Shown: one piece after another, positions 1-6,263 of the stretch | How positions within the stretch are numbered: position 1 is the first letter of the stretch | Layout of the letters: every line of letters begins with the position of its first letter | Origin: Gammaproteobacteria bacterium | GTDB taxonomy: Bacteria; Pseudomonadota; Gammaproteobacteria; Thiohalobacterales; Thiohalobacteraceae | NCBI GenBank assembly: GCA_016214925.1 | Contig: JACRMO010000294.1 | Coordinates: 1-7,789 of the forward strand | Length of the DNA stretch: 7,789 nt | Direction: 5' to 3' | The notes under the pieces: model-generated | Databases searched by the model: none | What the model was told of the DNA's origin: nothing | Seen by the model: only the letters and a program-made list of their open reading frames with translations | Position numbers and translations under genes: made by a program

Positions 1-942
1 GTGCGCTTCGATCTGTCGAAGGTGCTGTTCGTCTGCACGGCCAACCAGCTCGACACCATCCCTGGACCGTTGTTGGATCGTATGGAAGTGATCCGGTTAT
101 CCGGTTATATCACCAGCGAAAAGCTGCTGATCGCCAAGAATCATCTATGGCCGAAGCTGCTCGAACGCGCGGGTGTTAAGCGTAGTCAATTGCAGATCTC
201 CGACAGCGCACTCAAGCATATTATCGAGGGTTATGCGCGCGAGGCCGGCGTGCGCGGCCTGGAGAAACAGCTCGCCCGCATCATCCGCAAAGCAGCAGTG
301 AAATTCGTGCGCGGGGAACTACGCAAAGTGAACATCGGTACGCGCCAGGTCGAGGAATTTCTGGGCAAGCCGCTCTTCCAGCGCGAGAAGCCGTTCAGCG
401 GCGTGGGTGTGGTCACCGGCCTGGCGTGGACGGCGCTCGGCGGCGTCACACTCAATATCGAGGCCACGCGCGTGCATAGCAAGAACCGTAGTTTCAAACT
501 CACCGGCCAGCTCGGTGAGGTGATGAGGGAATCGGCGGAAATCGCCTACAGCTATATTTACAGCCACCTCAAGCAATATGAGGGCGATCCGACCTTCTTC
601 GATGATTCATTTGTACACTTGCATGTTCCCGAAGGTGCCACACCGAAGGACGGTCCCAGCGCCGGCATTACCATGGCAACGGCGCTGCTGTCACTGGCAC
701 GCGGCGAGCGCATACACCGGCCACTGGCGATGACCGGCGAACTGACACTCACCGGCCAAGTGTTGCCGATCGGCGGAGTACGTGAAAAGGTCATCGCGGC
801 ACGCCGCAATCGCATCCACGAATTGATCCTGCCGGAAGCCAACCGCCGCGATTACGACGAACTGCCGGAACATATCCGCTCGGATATGGAGGTGCACTTC
901 GCCAGTCATTTCCGCGACGTGGCCGAGATCGTCTTCGGCTGA
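1..942 (+). CDS. lon: Lon-family ATP-dependent serine protease, C-terminal part (5' end outside window)
   Basis: ATP-driven cytoplasmic protease that unfolds and degrades damaged or regulatory proteins. The visible 313 residues start inside the AAA+ module: sensor-1 Asn15 in VCTAN, arginine finger Arg27 in LLDRMEVI, and sensor-2 Arg85 in GVRGLEK. The Lon protease domain follows, with nucleophile Ser220 in PKDGPSAG and its partner Lys263 in GGVREK. The 43-residue Ser-Lys spacing matches E. coli Lon. The first codon, GTG, reads as an internal Val before the conserved strand FDLSKVLFVCTAN, so it is not the start; family members are about 800 residues. The C-terminus ends normally at TGA 940-942. 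Some gammaproteobacteria carry a second Lon-like protease (AsrA in Pseudomonas), and the segment before the catalytic Ser differs from E. coli Lon, so this could be that paralogue. The family call is near certain; the symbol is less so. Confidence 0.96.
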   Translation: MRFDLSKVLFVCTANQLDTIPGPLLDRMEVIRLSGYITSEKLLIAKNHLWPKLLERAGVKRSQLQISDSALKHIIEGYAREAGVRGLEKQLARIIRKAAVKFVRGELRKVNIGTRQVEEFLGKPLFQREKPFSGVGVVTGLAWTALGGVTLNIEATRVHSKNRSFKLTGQLGEVMRESAEIAYSYIYSHLKQYEGDPTFFDDSFVHLHVPEGATPKDGPSAGITMATALLSLARGERIHRPLAMTGELTLTGQVLPIGGVREKVIAARRNRIHELILPEANRRDYDELPEHIRSDMEVHFASHFRDVAEIVFG

Positions 943-965
943 GAATACGGCCGTCAAGTCTTGCC

Positions 966-1334
966 TTAGGCGTTATTTTCCTGGGCGGCGATGTCTTTTC
1001 TGACTTGATCCATATCCAGCTCTTTGGCGCGACCGATCAGATCCTCGAAGGCGCTGGCGGGCAACATGCCCGGTTGCGAGAAGATGATGATCTTCTCGCG
1101 GAAGATCATCAGGGTGGGGATGGAGCGGATCTGAAAATAAGCCGCCAGTTCCTGTTCGTCTTCGGTATTCACCTTGGCGAACACGATATCGGTATATTTC
1201 TCCGAGGCCGCCTCGTAGGTGGGCGCGAAACTGCGGCAGGGCCCACACCAGGGCGCCCAGAAATCCACGATCACGAAATCGTTCTGGGCGACGACATCCT
1301 GGAAATTCTCTTTGGTCAATTCTACGGTGGCCAC
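966..1334 (-). CDS. Thioredoxin-like thiol-disulfide oxidoreductase
   Basis: A 122-residue protein with the classical thioredoxin fold. Strand FVIVDFWAPW leads into the WCGPC active site (Cys30, Cys33) and cis-Pro73 lies in IRSIPTL. It should reduce protein disulfides in the cytoplasm, fed by thioredoxin reductase; no signal peptide or membrane segment is visible. I chose GTG at 1334 because GGAGAG lies 5 bases upstream and the protein then begins at VATVELTKENF, the usual thioredoxin N-terminus. A longer frame from a TTG at 1358 lacks a ribosome site. The C-terminus has a charged extension of roughly 15 residues (DMDQVRKDIAAQ) beyond the usual ~108 residues. It converges on lon with 23 bases between stop codons. 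A separate promoter sits between it and the upstream GGDEF gene. It may be an accessory thioredoxin rather than the main TrxA, so I leave the symbol empty. Confidence 0.94.
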   Translation of the reverse strand: MATVELTKENFQDVVAQNDFVIVDFWAPWCGPCRSFAPTYEAASEKYTDIVFAKVNTEDEQELAAYFQIRSIPTLMIFREKIIIFSQPGMLPASAFEDLIGRAKELDMDQVRKDIAAQENNA

Positions 1335-1339
1335 ACATG

Positions 1340-1345
1340 CTCTCC
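1340..1345 (-). promoter_or_regulatory. Shine-Dalgarno site of the thioredoxin gene
   Basis: The minus strand reads GGAGAG with a 5-base spacer before GTG 1334. It decides the start: the out-of-frame ATG at 1338 and the TTG at 1358 have no comparable site. Confidence 0.7.
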
Positions 1346-1367
1346 ACTGCCGCTCCAAGGAGGGGGC

Positions 1368-1396
1368 ATTATACGGAAGCTGGGATGATGCGCAAA
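1368..1396 (-). promoter_or_regulatory. Sigma70-like promoter for the thioredoxin gene
   Basis: The minus strand carries a perfect -10 hexamer TATAAT (1373-1368). Seventeen bases upstream lies a weak -35, TTTGCG (1396-1391). Transcription would start near 1361, giving a leader of about 27 bases before GTG 1334. It lies just downstream of the palindrome that ends the GGDEF gene, so the thioredoxin is probably expressed independently. The -35 is poor, so an activator or another sigma factor is possible. Confidence 0.55.
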
Positions 1397-1422
1397 ACAG
1401 ACGATAACCCGGCCGGGTTATC
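1390..1422 (-). terminator. Probable intrinsic terminator of the GGDEF gene
   Basis: A perfect 20-bp palindrome (1403-1422) folds as GATAACCC, loop GGCC, GGGTTATC, giving an 8-bp stem. It overlaps the last two bases of the GGDEF stop codon. On the minus strand it is followed by GTCTGTTTTGCGC, an interrupted T run starting a few bases after the stem. The T tract is imperfect, so termination may be partial. Confidence 0.5.
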
Positions 1423-3025
1423 AGGTGGTGGGCTCGGCGCCCTTCTGCGTGGGTGCCTGTTCATCTGCATCGGTCTGATAGGTCATATCAATTTCGACGC
1501 GATTGCGCCCCAACCGCTTGGCGCGATAGAGCGCTTTGTCCACCCGTTCGACGAAAGCGGTCGAGGTTTCGCCCGGCTTGTATAAGGCAAGGCCCGCAGA
1601 GAACATCGGCACTGACACCACCGAACCATTGCTCTGCCAGCGGGTTTCCGCACAGCGGTTCTTGACCTTGTTCAATGCGCGCAGCGCACCTTCGCGCTCG
1701 GTATTCGGCAACAGCACGGCGAATTCTTCGCCACCGTAGCGCGCCACCAGATCGTGATGTCTGAAAATGGACAGTATATTCTTGGAATATACTCGCAGCA
1801 CTTCATCGCCGCCGGCATGGCCGTATTTATCGTTGATCTCTTTGAACTTGTCCAAGTCGATCATGGCCAACGACAAGGGGAAGCCATAACGCTGCACACG
1901 CGCGACTTCATCTTCCAGGCGGCGGAGAAAGGCGCGGCGATTGGGGAGTCCGGTCAGTTCGTCGGTCAGACTCAGCAGTCGAACCCGTGTCAGCTCGTCG
2001 GTCAACTGGCGGCTGTCGGATTCGATAACTTGCAGGTAATGATGCGTGTTATCGAGTTTGTCCGCGAGCTCGTGATGTCCAGACATCAGTTTCTCGATCT
2101 CACGGATCAACGTCCAACGCAGATTTTCCAGATCGGAGACTTCGCCGACTTGGCGTAGCTCACTCAGCACCACCTCCAGCAAGACGCCAAATTCCTGATT
2201 CTGGGCGATGGTGTCGAGCACCTGTTGCGAAAGCCCGGCTTGCAGCTCCTGGATATACCGTCGGCGCGCATCGAGCTGACTGCGGTATACGCTGACCCGA
2301 TTCTCGTCCGCCTCACCGACTGGCCCGGATTCGTCGCGTTCCGGTTCCCGGACGAGCGTAGGCTGACCATTCACGCCATCCAGGGGATGACGTTCGAACT
2401 GTGGGCGAGGCCACGTGTGCGGCTGCCGCTCCGTTTCCGGATGCGTGGCGTGTGTCACTTCCGGCGGAAGCGGTTCCAACGGACGTGGCTTCACCACCGG
2501 TTCCGCGTCCGGTGCGGGGTGAACAAACACGGGAGGTATCGCCGTTGGGGCCACATAGGCAGACGTGGGCGTCTTATTCGCCACCATCACCGGCGCGGGG
2601 ACCCGACTGACCTCGTCTTCGATGCCGTAGGCCTGTAGCAGCGGTCGGATAGCCTGGGCAAACACCGCCTGATCCAAGTCCTGGATGTGCGCAATTTGGT
2701 CTTGATAAACGTCGATGTATTGCTGCAGCGCCTGCAGATCTGACACCGAAAGTGGTGGTTGTAAGCGGGTACGCAGCAGTTTCACTTGGATCTGCAGCGG
2801 CGAACCTGAGTGGAGATGTCCGGCAAAGACATCCAGCAAGGTGCCGGCGATGCCCGCATAGGCCTGCTGAATGCCATGGTTGGATGTAACCAGCTCATCG
2901 AGCATCCGCTCGACTTGACGATAAATGACGCTACCGGCCTGCGACTGACGCAATGCATCGAGCAGGCGCAATACTTTGCGGGTCGCGCCTGTATCGAGAA
3001 AATCAGTATCCACAGAACCGGTCAT
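1421..3025 (-). CDS. Diguanylate cyclase with long N-terminal region and C-terminal GGDEF domain
   Basis: Makes cyclic di-GMP from two GTP; soluble, with no membrane segment. From ATG 3025 the protein has 534 residues. Residues ~4-139 are a helical N-terminal domain I do not recognise. Residues ~142-239 are a Pro-rich, low-complexity linker. Residues ~245-350 are a charged helical, coiled-coil-like segment. The GGDEF domain runs ~350-515: DELTGLPNRR from 355, metal ligand Asp390 in MIDLDKF, and catalytic GGEEF at 431-435. RHHD (422-425) lies exactly five residues before GGEEF, the canonical RxxD product-inhibition site, so the enzyme should be active and feedback-inhibited. The GGDEF domain continues to the VEIDM region, followed by a short polar tail. 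ATG 3025 is preferred over in-frame GTG codons further out because GGGAGA lies 8 bases upstream. From memory, the helical segment plus GGDEF resembles Pseudomonas DgcP, which I cannot verify. Confidence 0.95.
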   Translation of the reverse strand: MTGSVDTDFLDTGATRKVLRLLDALRQSQAGSVIYRQVERMLDELVTSNHGIQQAYAGIAGTLLDVFAGHLHSGSPLQIQVKLLRTRLQPPLSVSDLQALQQYIDVYQDQIAHIQDLDQAVFAQAIRPLLQAYGIEDEVSRVPAPVMVANKTPTSAYVAPTAIPPVFVHPAPDAEPVVKPRPLEPLPPEVTHATHPETERQPHTWPRPQFERHPLDGVNGQPTLVREPERDESGPVGEADENRVSVYRSQLDARRRYIQELQAGLSQQVLDTIAQNQEFGVLLEVVLSELRQVGEVSDLENLRWTLIREIEKLMSGHHELADKLDNTHHYLQVIESDSRQLTDELTRVRLLSLTDELTGLPNRRAFLRRLEDEVARVQRYGFPLSLAMIDLDKFKEINDKYGHAGGDEVLRVYSKNILSIFRHHDLVARYGGEEFAVLLPNTEREGALRALNKVKNRCAETRWQSNGSVVSVPMFSAGLALYKPGETSTAFVERVDKALYRAKRLGRNRVEIDMTYQTDADEQAPTQKGAEPTT

Positions 3026-3033
3026 CAAAAAGG

Positions 3034-3039
3034 TCTCCC
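3034..3039 (-). promoter_or_regulatory. Shine-Dalgarno site of the GGDEF gene
   Basis: The minus strand reads GGGAGA, 8 bases before ATG 3025. It supports this start over the in-frame GTG codons upstream. It directly abuts the second leader stem-loop (3040-3060), so folding could affect its access. Confidence 0.55.
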
Positions 3040-3088
3040 GCACACCACATCCATGTGTACAGGACACGGGCACTGCAACCGCCCGCGT
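3040..3088 (-). promoter_or_regulatory. Two tandem stem-loops in the GGDEF mRNA leader
   Basis: In the minus-strand RNA, ACGCGGGC (3088-3081) pairs with GCCCGUGU (3071-3064) across a 9-base loop: 8 pairs with one G-U. Three bases later, GUACAC (3060-3055) pairs with GUGUGC (3045-3040), again across a 9-base loop: 6 pairs with one G-U. The ribosome site follows at once. The pairing is seen directly; a regulatory role is inference. I could not match it to the c-di-GMP-I riboswitch consensus. Confidence 0.4.
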
Positions 3089-3232
3089 AATTTGCCGTTA
3101 TTGGCGTTTTGTGTTGTGTCGAAAATGTCGTGTACCCGACCTGTATTATTGTTGTTGTTACCCGCCCCCTTATACGGAGGGCGCGCGGTCGCTCACGAGT
3201 TATGTGTCGCTATCGCTGCGCTTTTGGGTGCT

Positions 3233-3262
3233 GTTATAAAACAAGCCCACACATAGACTCAA
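3233..3262 (-). promoter_or_regulatory. Candidate sigma70-like promoter for the GGDEF gene
   Basis: On the minus strand TTGAGT (3262-3257, four of six consensus bases) is followed 18 bases later by TATAAC (3238-3233, five of six). Transcription would start near 3225, giving a leader of about 200 bases before ATG 3025, which contains the tandem stem-loops. It is the best pair I found upstream of this gene, but single matches of this quality occur by chance. Confidence 0.35.
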
Positions 3263-3654
3263 TCTGAAGCTACGTTACCTTATTTATCCGCCGAAGGACA
3301 AATATTGCCCACACAGGAAACGTGCCCGCGGCCTTCAGGGTAAGGTGATGAGGGGTTTTCACGAAGCCTTTCGTGCTATGAGATCACATGCATACAGGCA
3401 CATTTGTCTTTATTTTCTATGGATATTCTCTCACGGGAAAGGGGCCAAACCCTGGGTCTCGGCAACGCACACAACAGCTCTCGTAAGAAAATGCTTACGC
3501 GTTCTTACTGAGAATGGACCGGCAGAAAGTTGACTGCCGTCTCTGAACAGGGCCCTCAATGCGCGGTTCTGCGGGTTCCCCCATAAAGTAGACGGGCCGC
3601 TTGGTGGCGGGCCCATTGCGGAACAGATCAATCGTCGGATTACTTAAGCGCGGC

Positions 3655-3679
3655 AAAAATCGTGTCGCATACTGCGACA
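3655..3679 (-). terminator. Intrinsic terminator downstream of the HDOD gene
   Basis: The minus strand reads TGTCGCA, loop GTA, TGCGACA: a perfect 7-bp stem (3679-3663). After CGA comes a run of five T (3659-3655). It lies about 70-95 bases beyond the HDOD stop codon, the normal arrangement for a rho-independent terminator of that gene. Confidence 0.6.
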
Positions 3680-3751
3680 ACCAGCCAAGCGTCGTTAATG
3701 GGGGGATACGGATGACTTATAAGGCCGCAATCGATGTGGTCGACGACAGGC

Positions 3752-4669
3752 TCAAGCCGTCGCGAGCTGATGCGCCATCATGTCCAGCGAGGAACAATCC
3801 TCAAACAATTGGCTGGCAATTTCGAATACGCTGTCCTCGCCTAGTCCGACCACATCCAGGGACAGAGGCGGCAGCAAGGCATCCGGCGCATCGCCAATCT
3901 CGCGTCCTTTGAGAACGTGATCGGCCACCATGACCAGGTGCGGGAAAATCGCATGATCACCCACGTAGGCGGGATTGTGATGTTCATGCAGTGTGACGAC
4001 GATTTCTTCCGGCATATGCCAGGATTGCATCAGCCAAGCGCCGATCTGCGCATGCCCCATCTCCAATAGATTTTGCGCCTGCCCCATCCCGAGCACACAT
4101 TTCTCCAGCGCCGTCACCGGCGACTCCGGATGCGCGGCGACCAATTTGTTGAGCAATTTGAATTCCGGCGGAAACAGATGACCGAGGAGCAGGAAACCGA
4201 AGTTGTGCAGCAAGCCGGCCAGATAGACCATCCCTGGTTGTGGTCGTGTCGCCGGCGGCATACGCCGTGCGAGCGCCTGCACCAGCGTGGCGGTATAGAC
4301 AGCGTGGCGCCAGAAGGCTTGCAAACCTAATGGGCCGTCGCAGGGATTCTGAAACGATTTGCCGGTCGCCAGGCCCAAGGCCATGTTCATCACCATGTCG
4401 AAACCGAGCACACGGGTAATCGCATCATGGATGGAGCCGATCTTACCGTGGTAGGCGTAGAACGGCGACGCGGCATAACGTACTACCTGTGCTGCAAGGC
4501 TGGGATCGAGTTCGATAATGCCGGCAAGGTCGGTGATAGAGGCGTCCGGATTGCTGCGCAGCTCCAGCACGCGCCGCGCCATCACCGGCATCGGGGGCAA
4601 TTCGTAGACCTGCTCGATCCGTCGCCGAACCTCTCCGGCAAGAATGGGCTGTTCACTCGCCGGCTGCAT
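3752..4669 (-). CDS. HDOD-domain signalling protein
   Basis: A 305-residue soluble protein that is essentially a single HDOD domain (~15-235) with a short C-terminal tail. HDOD is a non-catalytic relative of the HD phosphohydrolase superfamily, found in bacterial signalling and stress proteins. Typical features seen: LPPMPVMARRVLEL (24-37), IIELDPSLAAQVVRYAASPFY (51-71), a long helical core, YLAGLLHNFGFLLLGHLFP (149-167) and TLHEHHNPAY (226-235). The HD doublet is His155-Asn156, so the metal-binding Asp is missing, consistent with a binding role rather than hydrolysis. ATG 4669 is the family-like start, though the ribosome site ahead of it is weak. It lies between two promoterless-looking boundaries: 289 bases follow the VWA gene and an intrinsic terminator lies downstream, so it is probably a single-gene transcript. 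The partner or ligand cannot be read from the sequence. Confidence 0.92.
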   Translation of the reverse strand: MQPASEQPILAGEVRRRIEQVYELPPMPVMARRVLELRSNPDASITDLAGIIELDPSLAAQVVRYAASPFYAYHGKIGSIHDAITRVLGFDMVMNMALGLATGKSFQNPCDGPLGLQAFWRHAVYTATLVQALARRMPPATRPQPGMVYLAGLLHNFGFLLLGHLFPPEFKLLNKLVAAHPESPVTALEKCVLGMGQAQNLLEMGHAQIGAWLMQSWHMPEEIVVTLHEHHNPAYVGDHAIFPHLVMVADHVLKGREIGDAPDALLPPLSLDVVGLGEDSVFEIASQLFEDCSSLDMMAHQLATA

Positions 4670-4845
4670 ATTTCGTACATCCGAGTGTGGCGGTTACCGG
4701 GTCAAACATCGCAGCACTACCACCGTTTCTCACCTCGGACACTCCCGCCTCGTTTCCGACTGCCATTTAGCCTAACAAACCCGATGCGGCAGACCAAGCA
4801 TCCATCGAGCAGAGGATGCGCTCTCCGCGTGGATTGGACAATACA

Positions 4846-4877
4846 TCAGACATACTTCGGGTCAGACATACTTCGGA
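4846..4877. repeat. Two-copy 16-bp tandem repeat in the VWA-HDOD gap
   Basis: The unit TCAGACATACTTCGGG (4846-4861) is followed head to tail by TCAGACATACTTCGGA (4862-4877), 15 of 16 bases identical. It lies within the 289-base gap (4670-4958), about 180 bases upstream of the HDOD start, where a regulator could bind. It could equally be a recent replication-slippage duplication. I saw no strong promoter elsewhere in this gap. Confidence 0.8.
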
Positions 4878-4929
4878 CGATCCCTGCACGCGCTATCGAC
4901 CACCGGGAATAATGACTTGAAAGGATAAT

Positions 4930-4941
4930 CGCCAAATGGCG
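4930..4941 (-). terminator. Weak hairpin after the VWA gene
   Basis: The minus strand reads CGCC, loop ATTT, GGCG, beginning 17 bases after the VWA stop codon and followed by ATTATCCTTTC. The stem has only 4-5 bp and the T tract is broken, so this is at best a weak terminator. Confidence 0.25.
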
Positions 4942-4958
4942 CAGTCGATCACAGATGC

Positions 4959-6236
4959 TCAGTTCAACTGCACCCGCTGCCCCCAGGGCACCTTAGCCTT
5001 GCCCTTGACCAGCCAGAGCACCGGATAGAAAGGTTCCTGTGCGGGAAACTCGCCTTCGGCATCGGTGAAATACACCAGCAGATCCGGCTGACGGTCGCGG
5101 CGATGCACCCAGTCGAACACCGGCGCGAAGCGCGTGCCGCCGCCGCCTTTCAGATCATCGGGCAGTTTGAATTCTTCCCAGGGCTCGAACTCCCAGGGAC
5201 CCGCTTCGGCCAACTCGGCATCGCACGCATGCAGCGTCACGCGCGCGCGCACTTGGCCCTTGATCGCATCGATCTCGGACATGAATTCGCGCATCTCATC
5301 GACCGACACGGAACCGCTGGTATCCAGCGCGACCACGATATCGACTTGCGTGCCTCGCAGGCTCGGAAAGATCGCCTGCCCTTCCCGCCGCGAGGGTCGC
5401 GTGTAGTTGTAATCGTCGCGCGACACGGCGGTCATATATTTAGCCAGCAACATCCGCCAGGGTAATTGCGGTTGCAACAGATGATCGACTAGCCGCGCCA
5501 GACCTCCGCCGAGCTTGCCCGCTTGCAAGGCCTGTTGCGCGGCACCCGCGAGCCGCTGCTGCCATTGCACCGAGAGTTGTTCCCGCTCGGTCTCGCTCAA
5601 CGGCGGCGGTTGTGGAGCTCCGCCACGATCGGGGGCAGGCTCTGCCTTTTGTTTCTCTTGTTGGCTGGGGCTATTTGAGGCATTCATGCTGAAAATCGCA
5701 TTGATATGTGACTTTGCTTCAGACTGCCCACCCTGTTGCGGCGGCGAATTGCCTTGCCCCGAACCGCGTCCGCTGCTGCTGTTTTCCTGATCGTAGAGAT
5801 GCTGATCGAGAGTCTCGGTCTCGTCGTCCATATCCGCGATGGCCGGATAGATCTCTTCCGCCGTCAGGCCGTCGAATTGATCCAGGTAGAGCGCGCCGGG
5901 CGGCGGTTTCAAACCATCCTTGACCAACAGTGGATTGATCGCCAGATCGCAGGCCAGATCCCAGCGGTGTTTGGCGCGATGTTCGCGGCGGGCGAAATGC
6001 GACAATGCGCAATGCAGCGCTTCATGCGCCAGCATGAACTGGGTCTGATCGAGTGTGAGCCCGTCCATGTAGTTGGGGTTATAGTAGAACGCCCGCGCAT
6101 CCGTGGCGGTGGTCTTACACCATTTCGGATCGGCGGCGATCATTGGCAGACGCAACACCAAGGCGCCGAGAAACGGCTTGTCCAGGATCAGGCGAGTGCG
6201 CGCCGCGCTCAGTTTAGTATCGAGATCCGTGCTCAT
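4959..6236 (-). CDS. DUF2201-type protein: HExxH metallopeptidase-like domain plus VWA-like domain
   Basis: A 425-residue soluble protein. The N-terminal domain (~8-135) is the putative metallopeptidase domain: HEALH at 71-75 with the downstream pattern SHFARR...HRWDLACDLAINPLL (to 104), which should bind zinc. Residues ~145-215 form a Gln/Ser/Gly/Pro-rich linker. Helices (~215-275) precede a VWA-like domain (~298-420) with a complete MIDAS set: Asp305, Ser307 and Ser309 in DTSGS, Thr368 in GGGGTRF, Asp392 in FTDAEGE. Such proteins are encoded beside MoxR-type AAA+ ATPases and are thought to act with them on substrates. Here the ATPase gene lies 27 bases upstream on the same strand, so the two form an operon. 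The ribosome site ahead of ATG 6236 is weak, suggesting coupling to the ATPase gene. Protease activity is unproven for the family; the intact HExxH makes it possible. Confidence 0.94.
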   Translation of the reverse strand: MSTDLDTKLSAARTRLILDKPFLGALVLRLPMIAADPKWCKTTATDARAFYYNPNYMDGLTLDQTQFMLAHEALHCALSHFARREHRAKHRWDLACDLAINPLLVKDGLKPPPGALYLDQFDGLTAEEIYPAIADMDDETETLDQHLYDQENSSSGRGSGQGNSPPQQGGQSEAKSHINAIFSMNASNSPSQQEKQKAEPAPDRGGAPQPPPLSETEREQLSVQWQQRLAGAAQQALQAGKLGGGLARLVDHLLQPQLPWRMLLAKYMTAVSRDDYNYTRPSRREGQAIFPSLRGTQVDIVVALDTSGSVSVDEMREFMSEIDAIKGQVRARVTLHACDAELAEAGPWEFEPWEEFKLPDDLKGGGGTRFAPVFDWVHRRDRQPDLLVYFTDAEGEFPAQEPFYPVLWLVKGKAKVPWGQRVQLN

Positions 6237-6263
6237 GACATCGCGGTACCGAACGCTCGCCTC

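Larger units (their letters stand above)
3074..3751. other. Gene-poor stretch with several hairpins
   Basis: I see no convincing gene here. The GGDEF promoter candidate and leader occupy the low-coordinate side, and the HDOD terminator lies near 3655-3679. Other inverted repeats: CACGAA/TTCGTG (3360-3375, loop GCCT); CGTAAG/CTTACG (3482-3499); CGGCAG/CTGCCG (3520-3539, 8-base loop); and a GC-rich 7-bp stem with one bulge (3594-3614). The part around 3290-3520 is more AT-rich than the genes. A 61-codon plus-strand frame from ATG 3348 to the stop at 3533 has AAGG just ahead of it, but its third codon positions are AT-rich, unlike the genes nearby, and it resembles nothing I know. A small RNA is possible but no promoter stands out. 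Confidence 0.45.

Noticed and set aside
1005..1388. 127-codon plus-strand frame opposite the thioredoxin gene
   Set aside because: It is antisense to a clear thioredoxin and has no family resemblance; it is open because of the GC-rich codon pattern.
3040..3225. c-di-GMP-I (GEMM) riboswitch in the cyclase leader
   Set aside because: I could not find the conserved GEMM core; only simple stem-loops are visible.
2810..3256. 148-codon plus-strand frame across the 5' end of the cyclase
   Set aside because: Most of it is antisense to the cyclase and its leader; composition is unlike a folded protein.
3372..3390. Possible CRP site around CGTGCTATGAGATCACAT
   Set aside because: The left half-site and spacing do not fit TGTGA-N6-TCACA.
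3391..3416. Possible sigma54 promoter at GGCACATTTGTC
   Set aside because: The required GC at the -12 position is absent.
3345..3533. Plus-strand small ORF of about 61 codons from ATG 3348
   Set aside because: AAGG precedes it, but its third codon positions are AT-rich, unlike neighbouring genes, and the peptide is featureless.
4427..4912. 161-codon plus-strand frame over the HDOD start and upstream gap
   Set aside because: It is partly antisense to the HDOD gene and has no recognisable domain.
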